A stretch of DNA of 64,000 nucleotides from WRAV01 sp050950205. Its GTDB lineage: Bacteria > Bacillota > Clostridia > Oscillospirales > Ruminococcaceae. The stretch covers positions 124,001-188,000 of the forward strand of contig JBMNHF010000007.1 of assembly GCA_050950205.1 (NCBI GenBank). Reading direction: 5' to 3'. Shown one piece after another: positions 10,301 through 17,160 of the stretch. How positions within the stretch are numbered: the first letter of the stretch is position 1; each line of letters opens with the position of its first letter. Both the position numbers and the translations under genes were made by a program. The notes beneath the pieces are model-generated. The model had not been told where the DNA came from, ran no database searches, and was given only the letters and a program-made list of their open reading frames with translations.

Positions 10301-10761
10301 TCAGAAAGCTTGTCCCGCAGCTGTCCCGACTCCACCGATTGGGCTACCTGATCCAGTGCCTTGGGGGTAAGCCCCGCCGCCTTAAATTCCGAGCAGGCGG
10401 AGGTGAGAGTTTCCAAAAAGGCGGGGTTGTTGCAGCTTTTGCGGTAAACCTTCAGATGCTCTGCCAGCTCTGCCACCGCCAGCGACATGAGAAGATACCG
10501 CCCCGTTTGGGTAACCGGTACTCCCGCCAGGCCTCCATGGGCGCGAAATACACTGTTGCAGAGTCTGGTAAAGCTCAAAACCTCCACCCTTAAGGCAAGT
10601 TGCGGCCCCAGTTGCCGGCTGACCTGCCGCTCCGCCTCGAAGGAATACTGCTCCGGCACCAGCAGAACACAGCGTTCCCCCCGCTGGGCCGCCTCCCGCA
10701 GGCGCTCCAGCAGCAGAGTGGTTTTTCCGGTTCCTGCCCGGCCCAAAATAAAATGAAGCAC
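7387..10761 (-). CDS. addB: Helicase-nuclease AddAB subunit AddB
   Basis: An 1124-residue protein starting at GTG with AAAGGAGGG upstream. It has the N-terminal Walker A GRAGTGKT, an inactive-type helicase core, and a C-terminal nuclease with RVVDYKSGG. Four cysteines expected to hold a 4Fe-4S cluster are visible: one in YHRCAFAYFARDGLK and three in CDYCDYATLC (with an earlier C in SSCPVSSRG). AddB is the scanning subunit that recognises Chi-like sites. A second reading frame over the first 380 bases also begins with ATG but is a shadow. A terminator lies upstream, so addB-addA probably form their own transcription unit. Confidence 0.94.
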   Translation of the reverse strand: MLHFILGRAGTGKTTLLLERLREAAQRGERCVLLVPEQYSFEAERQVSRQLGPQLALRVEVLSFTRLCNSVFRAHGGLAGVPVTQTGRYLLMSLAVAELAEHLKVYRKSCNNPAFLETLTSACSEFKAAGLTPKALDQVAQSVESGQLRDKLSDLTALYTAYQALLERGYTDPEDDLLRAREMMAQNSIFEGACLFVDGFTTFMAGEFALLHLLIARCREVHVAFPADGLQDTEKGLGTFSASKQAISRLMRYARQAGVVVASPTVLTEPLRYQSPELAFLSRRFLLPGEEVYPVPPEHLTICSAPDLYREIEYVAACIDALVREEGYRYKEIAVVARETGPYLRALERVFLRRNIPYFVDTVRDVETMPLAGGLVHALEAVRSNFDSAAVLCWAKSPLMGLDPRAVAQLENYSYLWSVRGKLWTGELRNNPRGMAGPLTEEDLQELTEINQTREQVMTPLLHLRDALRSCDGRGFAAAVYRLLEEVDAPGKMTAFAQTLPQGERETFLSESGQLWDLLMETLDVFGEVLGTTVLPAHRFCELLRLSLTCAEIGLVPQTLDQVLVGKADRIRPGEVKAVFVIGAVEGQFPAALTSGGVFTDEERRTMIRLGAEIGAPSLERAVLERYFCYHALTLASHRLWVSYPRDTLKGEGKTPSVIVTQLQELFPLLEEAEPDLFALVGGAPSAFDLLAAHYREDTPKTAALLAYFSKSRGSVLRRMQVAAYKPSHRLADRSMAEKLFGKRMRLSPSQVERYHRCAFAYFARDGLKIKPRRRVQFDPLESGSLVHHVLQVMVQQHKEKLFTLSKSQMEAQVREIIDGYLAERIMQQEALPRRFSDLFRRLTASITRLLCHLGEELAQSQYRPVAFELPISTREGVAPLELVTADGTTVLVEGVVDRVDVMERGENRYIRVVDYKSGGKEFRLDDVLYGLNLQMLLYLFTIAENGKGMFENAIPAGVLYLPVHAQYFNSARNEKEEKAAADLKRQWKMSGLLLEDEISLRGMEQELKGVFIPAKITAGGTLDKRSALAGKAAMGRLSRKVKELIAEMAESLSRGGISSCPVSSRGHNPCDYCDYATLCGFEPGDEALTVEPMNLEEALAALEKEDGKPSPLSGQASAVPTQS

Positions 10762-10883
10762 CCATAGCCCTCCTTTGTAGTTTTATCTTGATTGGCTCTT
10801 TGCTGGGGTGTTTCCTCCCACAGAAGTCTGCGGAAAAGCTTCTGCGCAGACCTGATTCCGGTTAAGGAACGGTGTGTAGCTTG

Positions 10884-10915
10884 ATAAAAAAACCGCCTTG
10901 CGGCGGCTTTTTCAG
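10884..10915 (-). terminator. Bidirectional-looking terminator between lipoprotein gene and addB
   Basis: Stem CCGCC-TTGC-GGCGG (10893-10906) with seven A on one side and a T run on the other; on the minus strand it ends transcription of the lipoprotein gene before addB. Confidence 0.75.
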
Positions 10916-10958
10916 CCAACGGCAGACATACGAAAGGCATGTCTCCTCCGTTGTATTA

Positions 10959-11513
10959 TCATCCCGGTGCAGAGCCGGGCTCCGGCGGCATGACGTCCTC
11001 CTTCACCGAACGGAAGGTAAAGGTGGCCAGCTCCTTGCCGTCGTACTCCAGCTTAAGCTGAACCTTGCCCAAGGCCGCATCCTCTTGAATGCGGATGCGG
11101 TCAAACACCCTGCTGCTGACCGCAATGGGATTCTTGGAATCGTACTGGTAGCGGAAATAGTATCCCACTCCATCCATCATCACCATTCTGGCTGCCACGA
11201 AGCTTTTGGTAACAAAGCAGATGGTAAGGGAACAGTCTGCCCCGGCCTCATATTGGTCCACAAACTGGTCCAGCAGGGTAAAATCCGCCACCTCTTCCTC
11301 TTCGCTGATGAGGATTCCCTTGGAACTGAGTAGCCCCAGCTGATTTTTATAAGGCAAAATTTCGTCTCTGATTTCGGCCATAAACTCCTGGGCCAGCTCA
11401 TCTCGCTTAGCTGCCTGAGCAGGAGTTGGCTCCTTGGCTTTTTTGGCGCAGGCACCCAGTCCCAGCAACAGAAGAAGGGCCAGCAAAAGACAAAACGGTT
11501 TATGTAGCTTCAT
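10959..11513 (-). CDS. Uncharacterised lipoprotein
   Basis: A 184-residue protein with a lipoprotein signal (MKLHKPFCLLLALLLLLGLG followed by AC at the lipobox LGAC, Cys22). The mature part starts with a charged linker (AKKAKEPTPAQAAKRDELAQ) and then a mixed alpha/beta body with FVTKSFVAARMVMMDG and GVGYYFRYQYDSKNPIA, ending in a Pro-rich tail. I do not recognise the family. It should be anchored to the outer face of the membrane. It lies 69 bases after the oxidoreductase gamma subunit and has its own terminator; a functional link to either neighbour cannot be inferred. Confidence 0.72.
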   Translation of the reverse strand: MKLHKPFCLLLALLLLLGLGACAKKAKEPTPAQAAKRDELAQEFMAEIRDEILPYKNQLGLLSSKGILISEEEEVADFTLLDQFVDQYEAGADCSLTICFVTKSFVAARMVMMDGVGYYFRYQYDSKNPIAVSSRVFDRIRIQEDAALGKVQLKLEYDGKELATFTFRSVKEDVMPPEPGSAPG

Positions 11514-11582
11514 GGGGTCACCTCGCTTCGAAACAACTGCAACCTGGTTTGGCGCTTGCTACAGTTTATTCCATCACTGTGA

Positions 11583-12116
11583 CTATTGCTCCATTCCCAG
11601 GCGAATGGCCCGCAGGTTGTGCTTGAGCAGATGGGTTTTGCTGGGGGGCACACATTTTTCCAGCGATTGCTCCACCGTTTCCATAGAGGCAAAGCCGGTG
11701 GATTCCAGCAGCTTGCCCAACAAAATCATGTTGGCGATTCCCTCCAGATGCTCTTCGTTGGAAAGAGCGGTGGCGGGCACCTCATAGAGCTTCACATCCT
11801 CCCTGCGTTTGGAGGGAGTGACCAGGCTGGAATCGATGATGACAACGCCGCCGGGCTTAACGGAATCGATAAATTTATCGTAGGAGGGGCTGTTCATGGC
11901 AATCAGCACATCCGGCTCGGTAACCAGGGGAGAACCCACCGGCATATCGGAAATGCAAACGCTGCAGTTGGCGGTACCGCCCCGCATTTCGGGGCCGTAG
12001 CTGGGCAGCCAGCTGACCTCCTTGCCGTCGATGAGGCCGGCATAGGCCACCACCTTACCGGTAAACAGAACACCCTGTCCTCCAAATCCAGCAAAGATCA
12101 TGTTGTAGCTCGCCAT
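11583..12116 (-). CDS. 2-oxoacid:ferredoxin oxidoreductase gamma subunit
   Basis: A 177-residue protein with the gamma-subunit opening IFAGFGGQGVLFTGKVVAYA and the family segment WLPSYGPEMRGGTANC. It belongs to the four-part 2-oxoacid:ferredoxin oxidoreductases (KorC/VorC type), which oxidatively decarboxylate 2-oxoacids with CoA and ferredoxin. The start at MASYNM has GGAGGGG eight bases upstream and comes two bases after the beta-subunit stop. It is the last gene of the delta-alpha-beta-gamma operon read leftwards from 14.15 kb. Confidence 0.9.
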   Translation of the reverse strand: MASYNMIFAGFGGQGVLFTGKVVAYAGLIDGKEVSWLPSYGPEMRGGTANCSVCISDMPVGSPLVTEPDVLIAMNSPSYDKFIDSVKPGGVVIIDSSLVTPSKRREDVKLYEVPATALSNEEHLEGIANMILLGKLLESTGFASMETVEQSLEKCVPPSKTHLLKHNLRAIRLGMEQ

Positions 12117-12118
12117 GA

Positions 12119-12871
12119 TTATTTCCCCTCCTCTGCGGTGATGTCCTTGTATACCCCAAGGGGATAGTAGGGAATCATATTTTCCTCCACCCATTTCAAA
12201 GCCTCCACGGGTGTCAAGCCCCAGTTGGTGGGACAGGTGGACAGCACCTCCACAATGGAAAAACCCCGGCCTGCAATCTGATTTTCAAAGGCCTTTTTAA
12301 TGGCCTTTTTGGCTTTGCGGATGTTGGGGATGTTGTTGACCGACACCCGCTCGGCATAGGTGGTGCCGTCCAGAGTGGACAGCATTTCGCAGATGCGCAA
12401 GGGGTATCCGGCGGTTTTGATGTCCCGGCCGTAGGGGGAAGTCTGGGTTACCTGGCCCGGCAGAGTGGTAGGGGCCATCTGCCCGCCGGTCATACCGTAA
12501 ATGGCATTGTTGACGAAGATAATGACGATATTCTCGCCCCGGGCGGCGGCGTGAACGGTCTCGGCGGTGCCGATGGCGGCAAGGTCGCCGTCTCCCTGGT
12601 ATGTAAAGATCACATTGTTGGGCAGCGCCCGGGCAAGGCCGGTAGCCACGGCGGGAGCCCGTCCGTGGGGGGACTGCACCATGTCGCAGTTAAAGAAATT
12701 ATACGCCATAACAGAGCAACCCACCGGAGCAACGCCTACGGTTCTGCCTCCTACTCCCAGTTCTTCAATGCTCTCGGCCACCAGTTTGTGAATGATGCCA
12801 TGGGTACAGCCGGGGCAATAGCTCAGAGGCAGATCGGTGAGCATTTTGGATTTTTCGTATACCACAGTCAT
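12119..12871 (-). CDS. 2-oxoacid:ferredoxin oxidoreductase beta subunit (TPP-binding)
   Basis: A 250-residue thiamine-diphosphate subunit. It shows LPLSYCPGCTHGIIHKL near the start, the TPP motif YQGDGDLAAIG with NNAIYGMTGGQ downstream, and TCPTNWG near the C-terminus, matching KorB/VorA proteins. The start MTVVYEKSK follows a GGAGGTG site, and its ATG overlaps the alpha-subunit stop by four bases, which indicates translational coupling. Whether the substrate is 2-oxoglutarate, a branched-chain 2-oxoacid or another 2-oxoacid cannot be read from sequence alone. Confidence 0.91.
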   Translation of the reverse strand: MTVVYEKSKMLTDLPLSYCPGCTHGIIHKLVAESIEELGVGGRTVGVAPVGCSVMAYNFFNCDMVQSPHGRAPAVATGLARALPNNVIFTYQGDGDLAAIGTAETVHAAARGENIVIIFVNNAIYGMTGGQMAPTTLPGQVTQTSPYGRDIKTAGYPLRICEMLSTLDGTTYAERVSVNNIPNIRKAKKAIKKAFENQIAGRGFSIVEVLSTCPTNWGLTPVEALKWVEENMIPYYPLGVYKDITAEEGK

Positions 12872-13932
12872 TGTGCAGCACCTCCTGCAATGGTTTTCAC
12901 CTGATTCAGCACCTCGGCAGGAGTGGGAATGATGCCGCCGGTGTGGCCGAAAAAGTGAACCGGTTTGGAAAATTCCAAAGCCAATTTGACATCGTCCACC
13001 ATTTGGCCCATGCTCATCTCCACCACCAGTACGTTCTTGGCGGTTTGAGCGGCCTTGCGCAGCTCTTCTTTGGGGAAGGGCCACAGGGTGATGGGGCGAA
13101 GGAGTCCCACCTTAAGCCCTTGCGCCCGTGCACTCATCACGGCGCTGCGGGCAATCCGGGAGGAGGCACCGTAGGCTACCACCAGCAGGTCGCAGTCCTC
13201 GGTTTCAAAGAACTCGGCCCGGGTTTCATTGGCCTGAATCTTGGCATAGCGCTCAAAGCGCTCGATATTTTTGGCTTCCAGCTTATCAGGTTGGAGATAA
13301 AGGGAGTTTGCGATGTTGCGCTTGCGCTTATTTTGATGGCCATTAGCCGCCCAAGGCTTTTCGGCGGGGGTGATTTGAAGATCGGGGAATTCCACCGGCT
13401 CCATCATCTGGCCCAGCAAGCCGTCTCCCAGCAACATGGCGGGCATCCGATATTTTTCGGACAAATCAAACATATCAAAAATACAGGTTACCATCTCCTG
13501 AACGGTGGAGGGGGCAAATACCAACACATGGGCGTCGCCGTGGCCGGGTGCCTTGGTGGTCTGATTGTAGTCGGCCTGACTGGGCTGAATGCCGCCCAAG
13601 CCCGGGCCGCCCCGCTGAATGTTGAGAATCACACAGGGCAGATCACAGCCGATGAGATAAGAGATTCCCTCGGTTTTGAGAGAGATGCCGGGAGAGGAAG
13701 AGGAGGTCATAACCCGCACCCCTGCAGCGGCGGCTCCCACCACCATGTTGATGGCGGCTATTTCGCTTTCCGCCTGCAAAAAGCATCCGCCCACCTTAGG
13801 CATCCGTTTGGCCAGATAGGCGGAAACTTCTGTCTGGGGTGTAATGGGGTATCCAAAAAAATGTCGGCAACCAGCGCGAATCGCAGCTTCGGCAATGGCT
13901 TCGTTGCCCTTCATCAAGATGCGTTCAGCCAT
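12868..13932 (-). CDS. 2-oxoacid:ferredoxin oxidoreductase alpha subunit (VorB/KorA type)
   Basis: A 354-residue subunit with GNEAIAEAAIRAGCRHFFGY, PITPQTEVSAYLA, QAESEIAAINMVVGAAAAG and SSSSPGISLKTEGISYL, the pyrimidine-binding half of the pyruvate:ferredoxin oxidoreductase fold, and the C-terminal domain with VAYGASSRIARSA and GLLRPITLWPFP. It pairs with the beta subunit to form the active site. The ATG chosen (MAERIL) is nine bases after AAAAGGAG; a TTG two codons earlier would be too close to that site. The best family name is 3-methyl-2-oxobutanoate dehydrogenase subunit VorB, but 2-oxoglutarate-type enzymes share this architecture. Confidence 0.91.
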   Translation of the reverse strand: MAERILMKGNEAIAEAAIRAGCRHFFGYPITPQTEVSAYLAKRMPKVGGCFLQAESEIAAINMVVGAAAAGVRVMTSSSSPGISLKTEGISYLIGCDLPCVILNIQRGGPGLGGIQPSQADYNQTTKAPGHGDAHVLVFAPSTVQEMVTCIFDMFDLSEKYRMPAMLLGDGLLGQMMEPVEFPDLQITPAEKPWAANGHQNKRKRNIANSLYLQPDKLEAKNIERFERYAKIQANETRAEFFETEDCDLLVVAYGASSRIARSAVMSARAQGLKVGLLRPITLWPFPKEELRKAAQTAKNVLVVEMSMGQMVDDVKLALEFSKPVHFFGHTGGIIPTPAEVLNQVKTIAGGAAQ

Positions 13933-13938
13933 GTCCAA

Positions 13939-14151
13939 TCACTCCTTTTCCACTTTGATGGCGCTGTCCGGGCACATGATGGCACACATGGCACAGGCAA
14001 TGCATAGTTCGATATTGCTGACGGTTGCGGGATTGTATCCCTTGGCGTTGAGCTTGTCCCGGTCAATGATCATAATTTTTTTGGGACAAACCGACGTGCA
14101 GAGGCCACAGCCTTTGCATACTTCTTCGTTGACAGTCACGCGGTTGGCCAT
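13939..14151 (-). CDS. Ferredoxin-type delta subunit of 2-oxoacid oxidoreductase (2x 4Fe-4S)
   Basis: A 70-residue protein with two clusters: CKGCGLCTSVCP and CIACAMCAIMCP. It starts at MANRVTVNEE; AAGGAGG lies 12 bases upstream, a rather long spacing. As first gene of the operon and only six bases from the alpha subunit, it is the electron-transfer delta subunit passing electrons from the TPP site to external ferredoxin. The adjacent 5' leader contains a short hairpin (CTGCAGC at 14251-14270) without a T run, which I do not call a terminator. Confidence 0.9.
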   Translation of the reverse strand: MANRVTVNEEVCKGCGLCTSVCPKKIMIIDRDKLNAKGYNPATVSNIELCIACAMCAIMCPDSAIKVEKE

Positions 14152-14319
14152 TCTATTATGCTTCCTCCTTGATATGTACTGTGGAGCGGGCCAAACGGAA
14201 ATTGCTTTCCGCACCATGGGATACAGGCGCGCTCAAATGGTTCTGAGCATCTGCAGCCGGAAAGCTGCAGGTATCTATAAAAAATCATCCGCTAGGCAAT
14301 TGTCAAATGCAAACGCGGA

Positions 14320-14985
14320 TTATGATTGCCACAGAGTTTTGACATAAATGCCCACCGGGAAAATCTCTTCCTGAGGCAAGGCGGGGGCCAAACTCTCCTG
14401 AACGGCGGTGAACAGCAAAGGCTTGCCGGTAAGGCGGGAAAGCTCCTCTGCCTTGCGGATGGAATTCTCTACATCCTGCCGGGTGGTTTGCCCCGCCAAA
14501 TTGGAATTGTTGACAATGTGGGTAAAGGTAAGGCGGGAGGCTGCTTCGATTTCCGCCAGATAGGGGGCAGCTTCCTCCGGCGTGCGGGTAAGATACCGAA
14601 AAAAATTGGCCACAAAAAGCATGGTGTAGGGCCGCTGCAAAATTTTGGGAGCGTATCGGCCCAAAGCATAGGCACCGTCGTCGTCTCCCCCCACGTCGAT
14701 GATGACGTGGTCTCCTCTGCCCAGCCGGGCGTCCAGCTCCCCGGTCAGCCCAGGGATATCCAGGTTGGAGCCTGCATAGGCGGGAGCAATGAGGTGAATG
14801 CCCTGCTCCTCTGCCATCAAGCGAAAATCGGCGGTGCGAAAATAGGGGTTGACCACATCCAAATCACAAAGGGTGACCGATTTCCCCTCTTTGCGCAGGC
14901 CAAGAGCCAGATTGAGGGAGAGATTGGTCTTACCGCTTCCGTAATGGCCGGCCACAATAATGGTATCGGTTAACCTGCTTAACAT
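14320..14985 (-). CDS. CobQ/MinD-type P-loop ATPase of unknown role
   Basis: A 221-residue cytoplasmic protein with a Walker A GHYGSGKTNLSLNLA near residue 13, a CDLDVVNPYFRTAD segment resembling the deviant-switch region of MinD/ParA/CobB proteins, and VIIDVGGDDDGAYALGRYAP as the Walker B area. Family members move or energise partner proteins, but the partner is not evident. The start MLSRLTD has AAGGAG five bases upstream. It is transcribed just ahead of the 2-oxoacid oxidoreductase operon with about 170 bases between, from its own promoter. A role in cofactor or cluster assembly for that enzyme is only a guess. Confidence 0.75.
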   Translation of the reverse strand: MLSRLTDTIIVAGHYGSGKTNLSLNLALGLRKEGKSVTLCDLDVVNPYFRTADFRLMAEEQGIHLIAPAYAGSNLDIPGLTGELDARLGRGDHVIIDVGGDDDGAYALGRYAPKILQRPYTMLFVANFFRYLTRTPEEAAPYLAEIEAASRLTFTHIVNNSNLAGQTTRQDVENSIRKAEELSRLTGKPLLFTAVQESLAPALPQEEIFPVGIYVKTLWQS

Positions 14986-15022
14986 GGCTTCTCCTTGGGT
15001 GGTTTCAGAATAGATTCTCAAT

Positions 15023-15051
15023 ATTATAACACTTTTCGCGTTTTAACACAA
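15023..15051 (-). promoter_or_regulatory. Sigma-A promoter of the P-loop ATPase gene
   Basis: Minus strand TTGTGT, 17 bases, TATAAT; the start site would lie about 30 bases before the ATG at 14985. Confidence 0.65.
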
Positions 15052-15205
15052 TACAATATCCCTGCGGGCAGCGGGTAATCGAGCAGAACATCTGGCTTTC
15101 CAATGCTTTTGACAAAAATTTGCATTTGAGTTGAATCGCAAAACAGCAAAATGAGAAGGAATTGCAAGGCAGCGTTTTCGTATGCCTTCCTTCAAAATGT
15201 GTATA

Positions 15206-15742
15206 CTATGTTGGAGTGTGATTTGAGGGATTTTGATTGTTTAAAAGAGAAGGTATGCCATCCGGTCCAATCACCTGTACCGGAACTTTCTGTTCAATAC
15301 ATTGGGCAATGACATGGGCGGTGCCGCGGGAGGTAAAATCCCATACGGCCAGAACCCGGTCTGCCATAGACACAATTGCGGCGTTGCGAGTCAGGGGCGC
15401 CGTTTTTCCATGTTTTTTGTAATTGGGGAGAACCTCCAAAAATGGAAGTCCCAGCTCCTCTGCGATGCTTTTGGCGAGGTTGTCGATTCCTTGGGCGCCT
15501 CCGCTGATGATGGCAGTGGTTTCGGGAGGAATATGGCTTATAATGACTTTTTTGTCAAAGTTTATAAGGGTTCTTGATCCAATAATCGCCAGCTTTATTT
15601 TTTCCAACCCCCTGCATATTGGTGTTGTGTGGTTTCTTACATTTGTTCGTTTTGGGAAATCTTTATAATAACATCGATAAGTGACAAAACTACTATTCCC
15701 TGACAAAGGCATAACTTTTTTACTCAAATATTTCTTCTGCAA
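15206..15742 (-). CDS. SLOG-fold DUF2493-like protein, start uncertain
   Basis: The conserved part begins at about residue 49 of the open frame: KLAIIGSRTLINFDKKVI, then TTAIISGGAQGIDNLAKSIA, APLTRNAAIVSMAD and a closing WDFTSRGTAHVIAQCIE. This is the YspA/DUF2493 branch of the SLOG Rossmann fold, related to DprA and LOG nucleotide-binding proteins; its ligand is unknown. The first 48 residues are Lys/Tyr-rich and unlike the family. The only ribosome-like site (AGGGGG) lies eight bases before an ATA codon at 15596-15598, while the in-frame TTG (15605-15607) abuts it, so the real start may be an unusual codon or an upstream TTG. It is divergent from spoIVB. Confidence 0.6.
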   Translation of the reverse strand: MQKKYLSKKVMPLSGNSSFVTYRCYYKDFPKRTNVRNHTTPICRGLEKIKLAIIGSRTLINFDKKVIISHIPPETTAIISGGAQGIDNLAKSIAEELGLPFLEVLPNYKKHGKTAPLTRNAAIVSMADRVLAVWDFTSRGTAHVIAQCIEQKVPVQVIGPDGIPSLLNNQNPSNHTPT

Positions 15743-15745
15743 GGA

Positions 15746-15776
15746 TGCAAATTAATAGAGCCAAAAACACATTACA
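15746..15776 (+). promoter_or_regulatory. Candidate sporulation (sigma-F/G type) promoter of spoIVB
   Basis: TGCAAA (15746-15751), 18 bases, CATTACA (15770-15776), partly matching the forespore sigma-G pattern TGMATA / CATANTA. Position is right for the gene starting at 15801, but the match is imperfect. Confidence 0.33.
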
Positions 15777-15800
15777 CCTTGCAGAAATGGAGTTTTTTAT

Positions 15801-17024
15801 ATGAAAAGAGTGATTCAGGCTTTTGCCGGAGTTGCCTGCACCGGCGTTATATTGCTCCTTGCCCTGACGGCATATATTCAGTACCTTTTGCCGGACACCT
15901 TTTGGATCGAGCAGGGCGAGGAGTTTTTTGTCAGCGAACGACTTTCTTTAACCACAAGCGATCAGACCGATCTGGCTCCTAAGGTTTTTGATAAGAACGG
16001 AAACATCTACCGCCTTCATATTAGCATTTCCGGCCAAAGAAACGCACAGGAAGTAATCTCCTATGCCCAACGGCGGATGGTGGTTCCGGGAGGCAGCCCC
16101 TTTGGTATTAAAATGTTCACCGACGGCGTTATGGTGGTGGGGATGAGCGATATTCAGATGGGCAGCGAAAACGTCAATCCCGCCAAAGAGGCAGGGCTGA
16201 AGATCGGGGATATGATCACCCATATGAACGGACAGCGTCTGGAGCGAACCGCGGACATTAAGGAGATCATCGCCCGCTCGGAGGGAAAACCTGTCAGTGT
16301 CAGCGTCCGCCGGGGGGAAAACCATCTGGAGCTGAGCTTAAAGCCTGTGATGTCCGCTTTGGACAATGGTTACAAGGCAGGCATCTGGGTGCGGGATTCC
16401 TCTGCCGGCATCGGAACCATGACCTATTATGATCCCCAAACCGGGGCTTTTGCAGGGCTGGGTCACGGTGTCTGCGATGTGGATACCGGAGCCATTATGC
16501 CTCTTTCCAGCGGCGAAATTGTGGATGTCAACATTTCCGGTTGCAATATGGGTCAAAGCGGAAAGCCGGGGGAGCTGAGAGGAACCTTTTCCACCGACAA
16601 GCCCATCGGCCGCCTGCTGGTAAACAGCGAGTTTGGTCTTTTTGGGGTGATGCACATTTCTTATTTTGGAGCCGATCCCATCCCCATGGCCTATCGATCG
16701 GAAATAAAACCCGGCCCCGCTGTCATTCTTTCCACCATTTCCGGCAACAAGCCTCAGAGCTTTGACATTCTAATTGAACGGGTGAATTATTCCGACATTG
16801 CCCCCACAAAGAATTTGGTGATTAAAATTACCGATAAAACGCTGCTTTCCAGCACCGGGGGGATTGTGCAGGGAATGAGTGGTTCTCCCATCATTCAGGA
16901 TGGCAAACTGGTGGGCGCAGTAACCCATGTATTTGTAAATGATCCCACCAAAGGCTATGGGATTTTTGCCGAGAATATGGATAAGCAGATAAATAATGTC
17001 GAAAGTGTACGGTTTTCGGCGTAA
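15801..17024 (+). CDS. spoIVB: SpoIVB peptidase
   Basis: A 407-residue secreted forespore serine peptidase (family S55): N-terminal membrane anchor (about residues 7-29), a PDZ domain (about 105-180, with NPAKEAGLKIGDMITHMNG), and the peptidase domain with the catalytic His222 in GLGHGVCDVDTGAIMP and Ser360 in VQGMSGSPIIQ. In Bacillus it crosses into the intermembrane space and triggers SpoIVFB cleavage of pro-sigma-K. The ATG has an AATGGAG site eight bases upstream. As in many Firmicutes, it lies immediately upstream of spo0A on the same strand. BofA, another part of the sigma-K checkpoint, is encoded at 49.4 kb. Its last codons contain a perfect 0A box. Confidence 0.95.
   Translation: MKRVIQAFAGVACTGVILLLALTAYIQYLLPDTFWIEQGEEFFVSERLSLTTSDQTDLAPKVFDKNGNIYRLHISISGQRNAQEVISYAQRRMVVPGGSPFGIKMFTDGVMVVGMSDIQMGSENVNPAKEAGLKIGDMITHMNGQRLERTADIKEIIARSEGKPVSVSVRRGENHLELSLKPVMSALDNGYKAGIWVRDSSAGIGTMTYYDPQTGAFAGLGHGVCDVDTGAIMPLSSGEIVDVNISGCNMGQSGKPGELRGTFSTDKPIGRLLVNSEFGLFGVMHISYFGADPIPMAYRSEIKPGPAVILSTISGNKPQSFDILIERVNYSDIAPTKNLVIKITDKTLLSSTGGIVQGMSGSPIIQDGKLVGAVTHVFVNDPTKGYGIFAENMDKQINNVESVRFSA
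16997..17003 (+). promoter_or_regulatory. Perfect 0A box (Spo0A site) at the end of spoIVB
   Basis: TGTCGAA followed by A, a full match to the 0A-box core TGNCGAA, 158 bases upstream of the spo0A start. It overlaps the last codons of spoIVB, so chance cannot be excluded, but its location fits autoregulation of spo0A. Confidence 0.45.
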
Positions 17025-17028
17025 ATCC

Positions 17029-17084
17029 ATTGACATTTTGTACAACAATGTGGGAATAAATTTAATGGACATTTAATTGACATT
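17029..17084 (+). repeat. Three ATTGACATT-like repeats in the spo0A leader
   Basis: ATTGACATT at 17029-17037 and 17076-17084, and ATGGACATT at 17065-17073, between spoIVB and spo0A. The reverse complement (TGTCAAT) differs from the 0A box TGTCGAA by two bases, so these may be degenerate 0A boxes or TTGACA -35 elements; no convincing -10 box follows at 17 bases. Confidence 0.4.
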
Positions 17085-17160
17085 CCCTTGCATTCTTTTC
17101 CAAATAATGGTAACATTTAATAAAGTTCGCAAAAGAACGTAGTGAGGGAGATAATAAAAT

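Noticed and set aside
14251..14270. Hairpin CTGCAGC...GCTGCAG in the ferredoxin-subunit leader as a terminator or riboswitch
   Set aside because: Stem is short, no T run follows and no aptamer-like sequence is recognisable.
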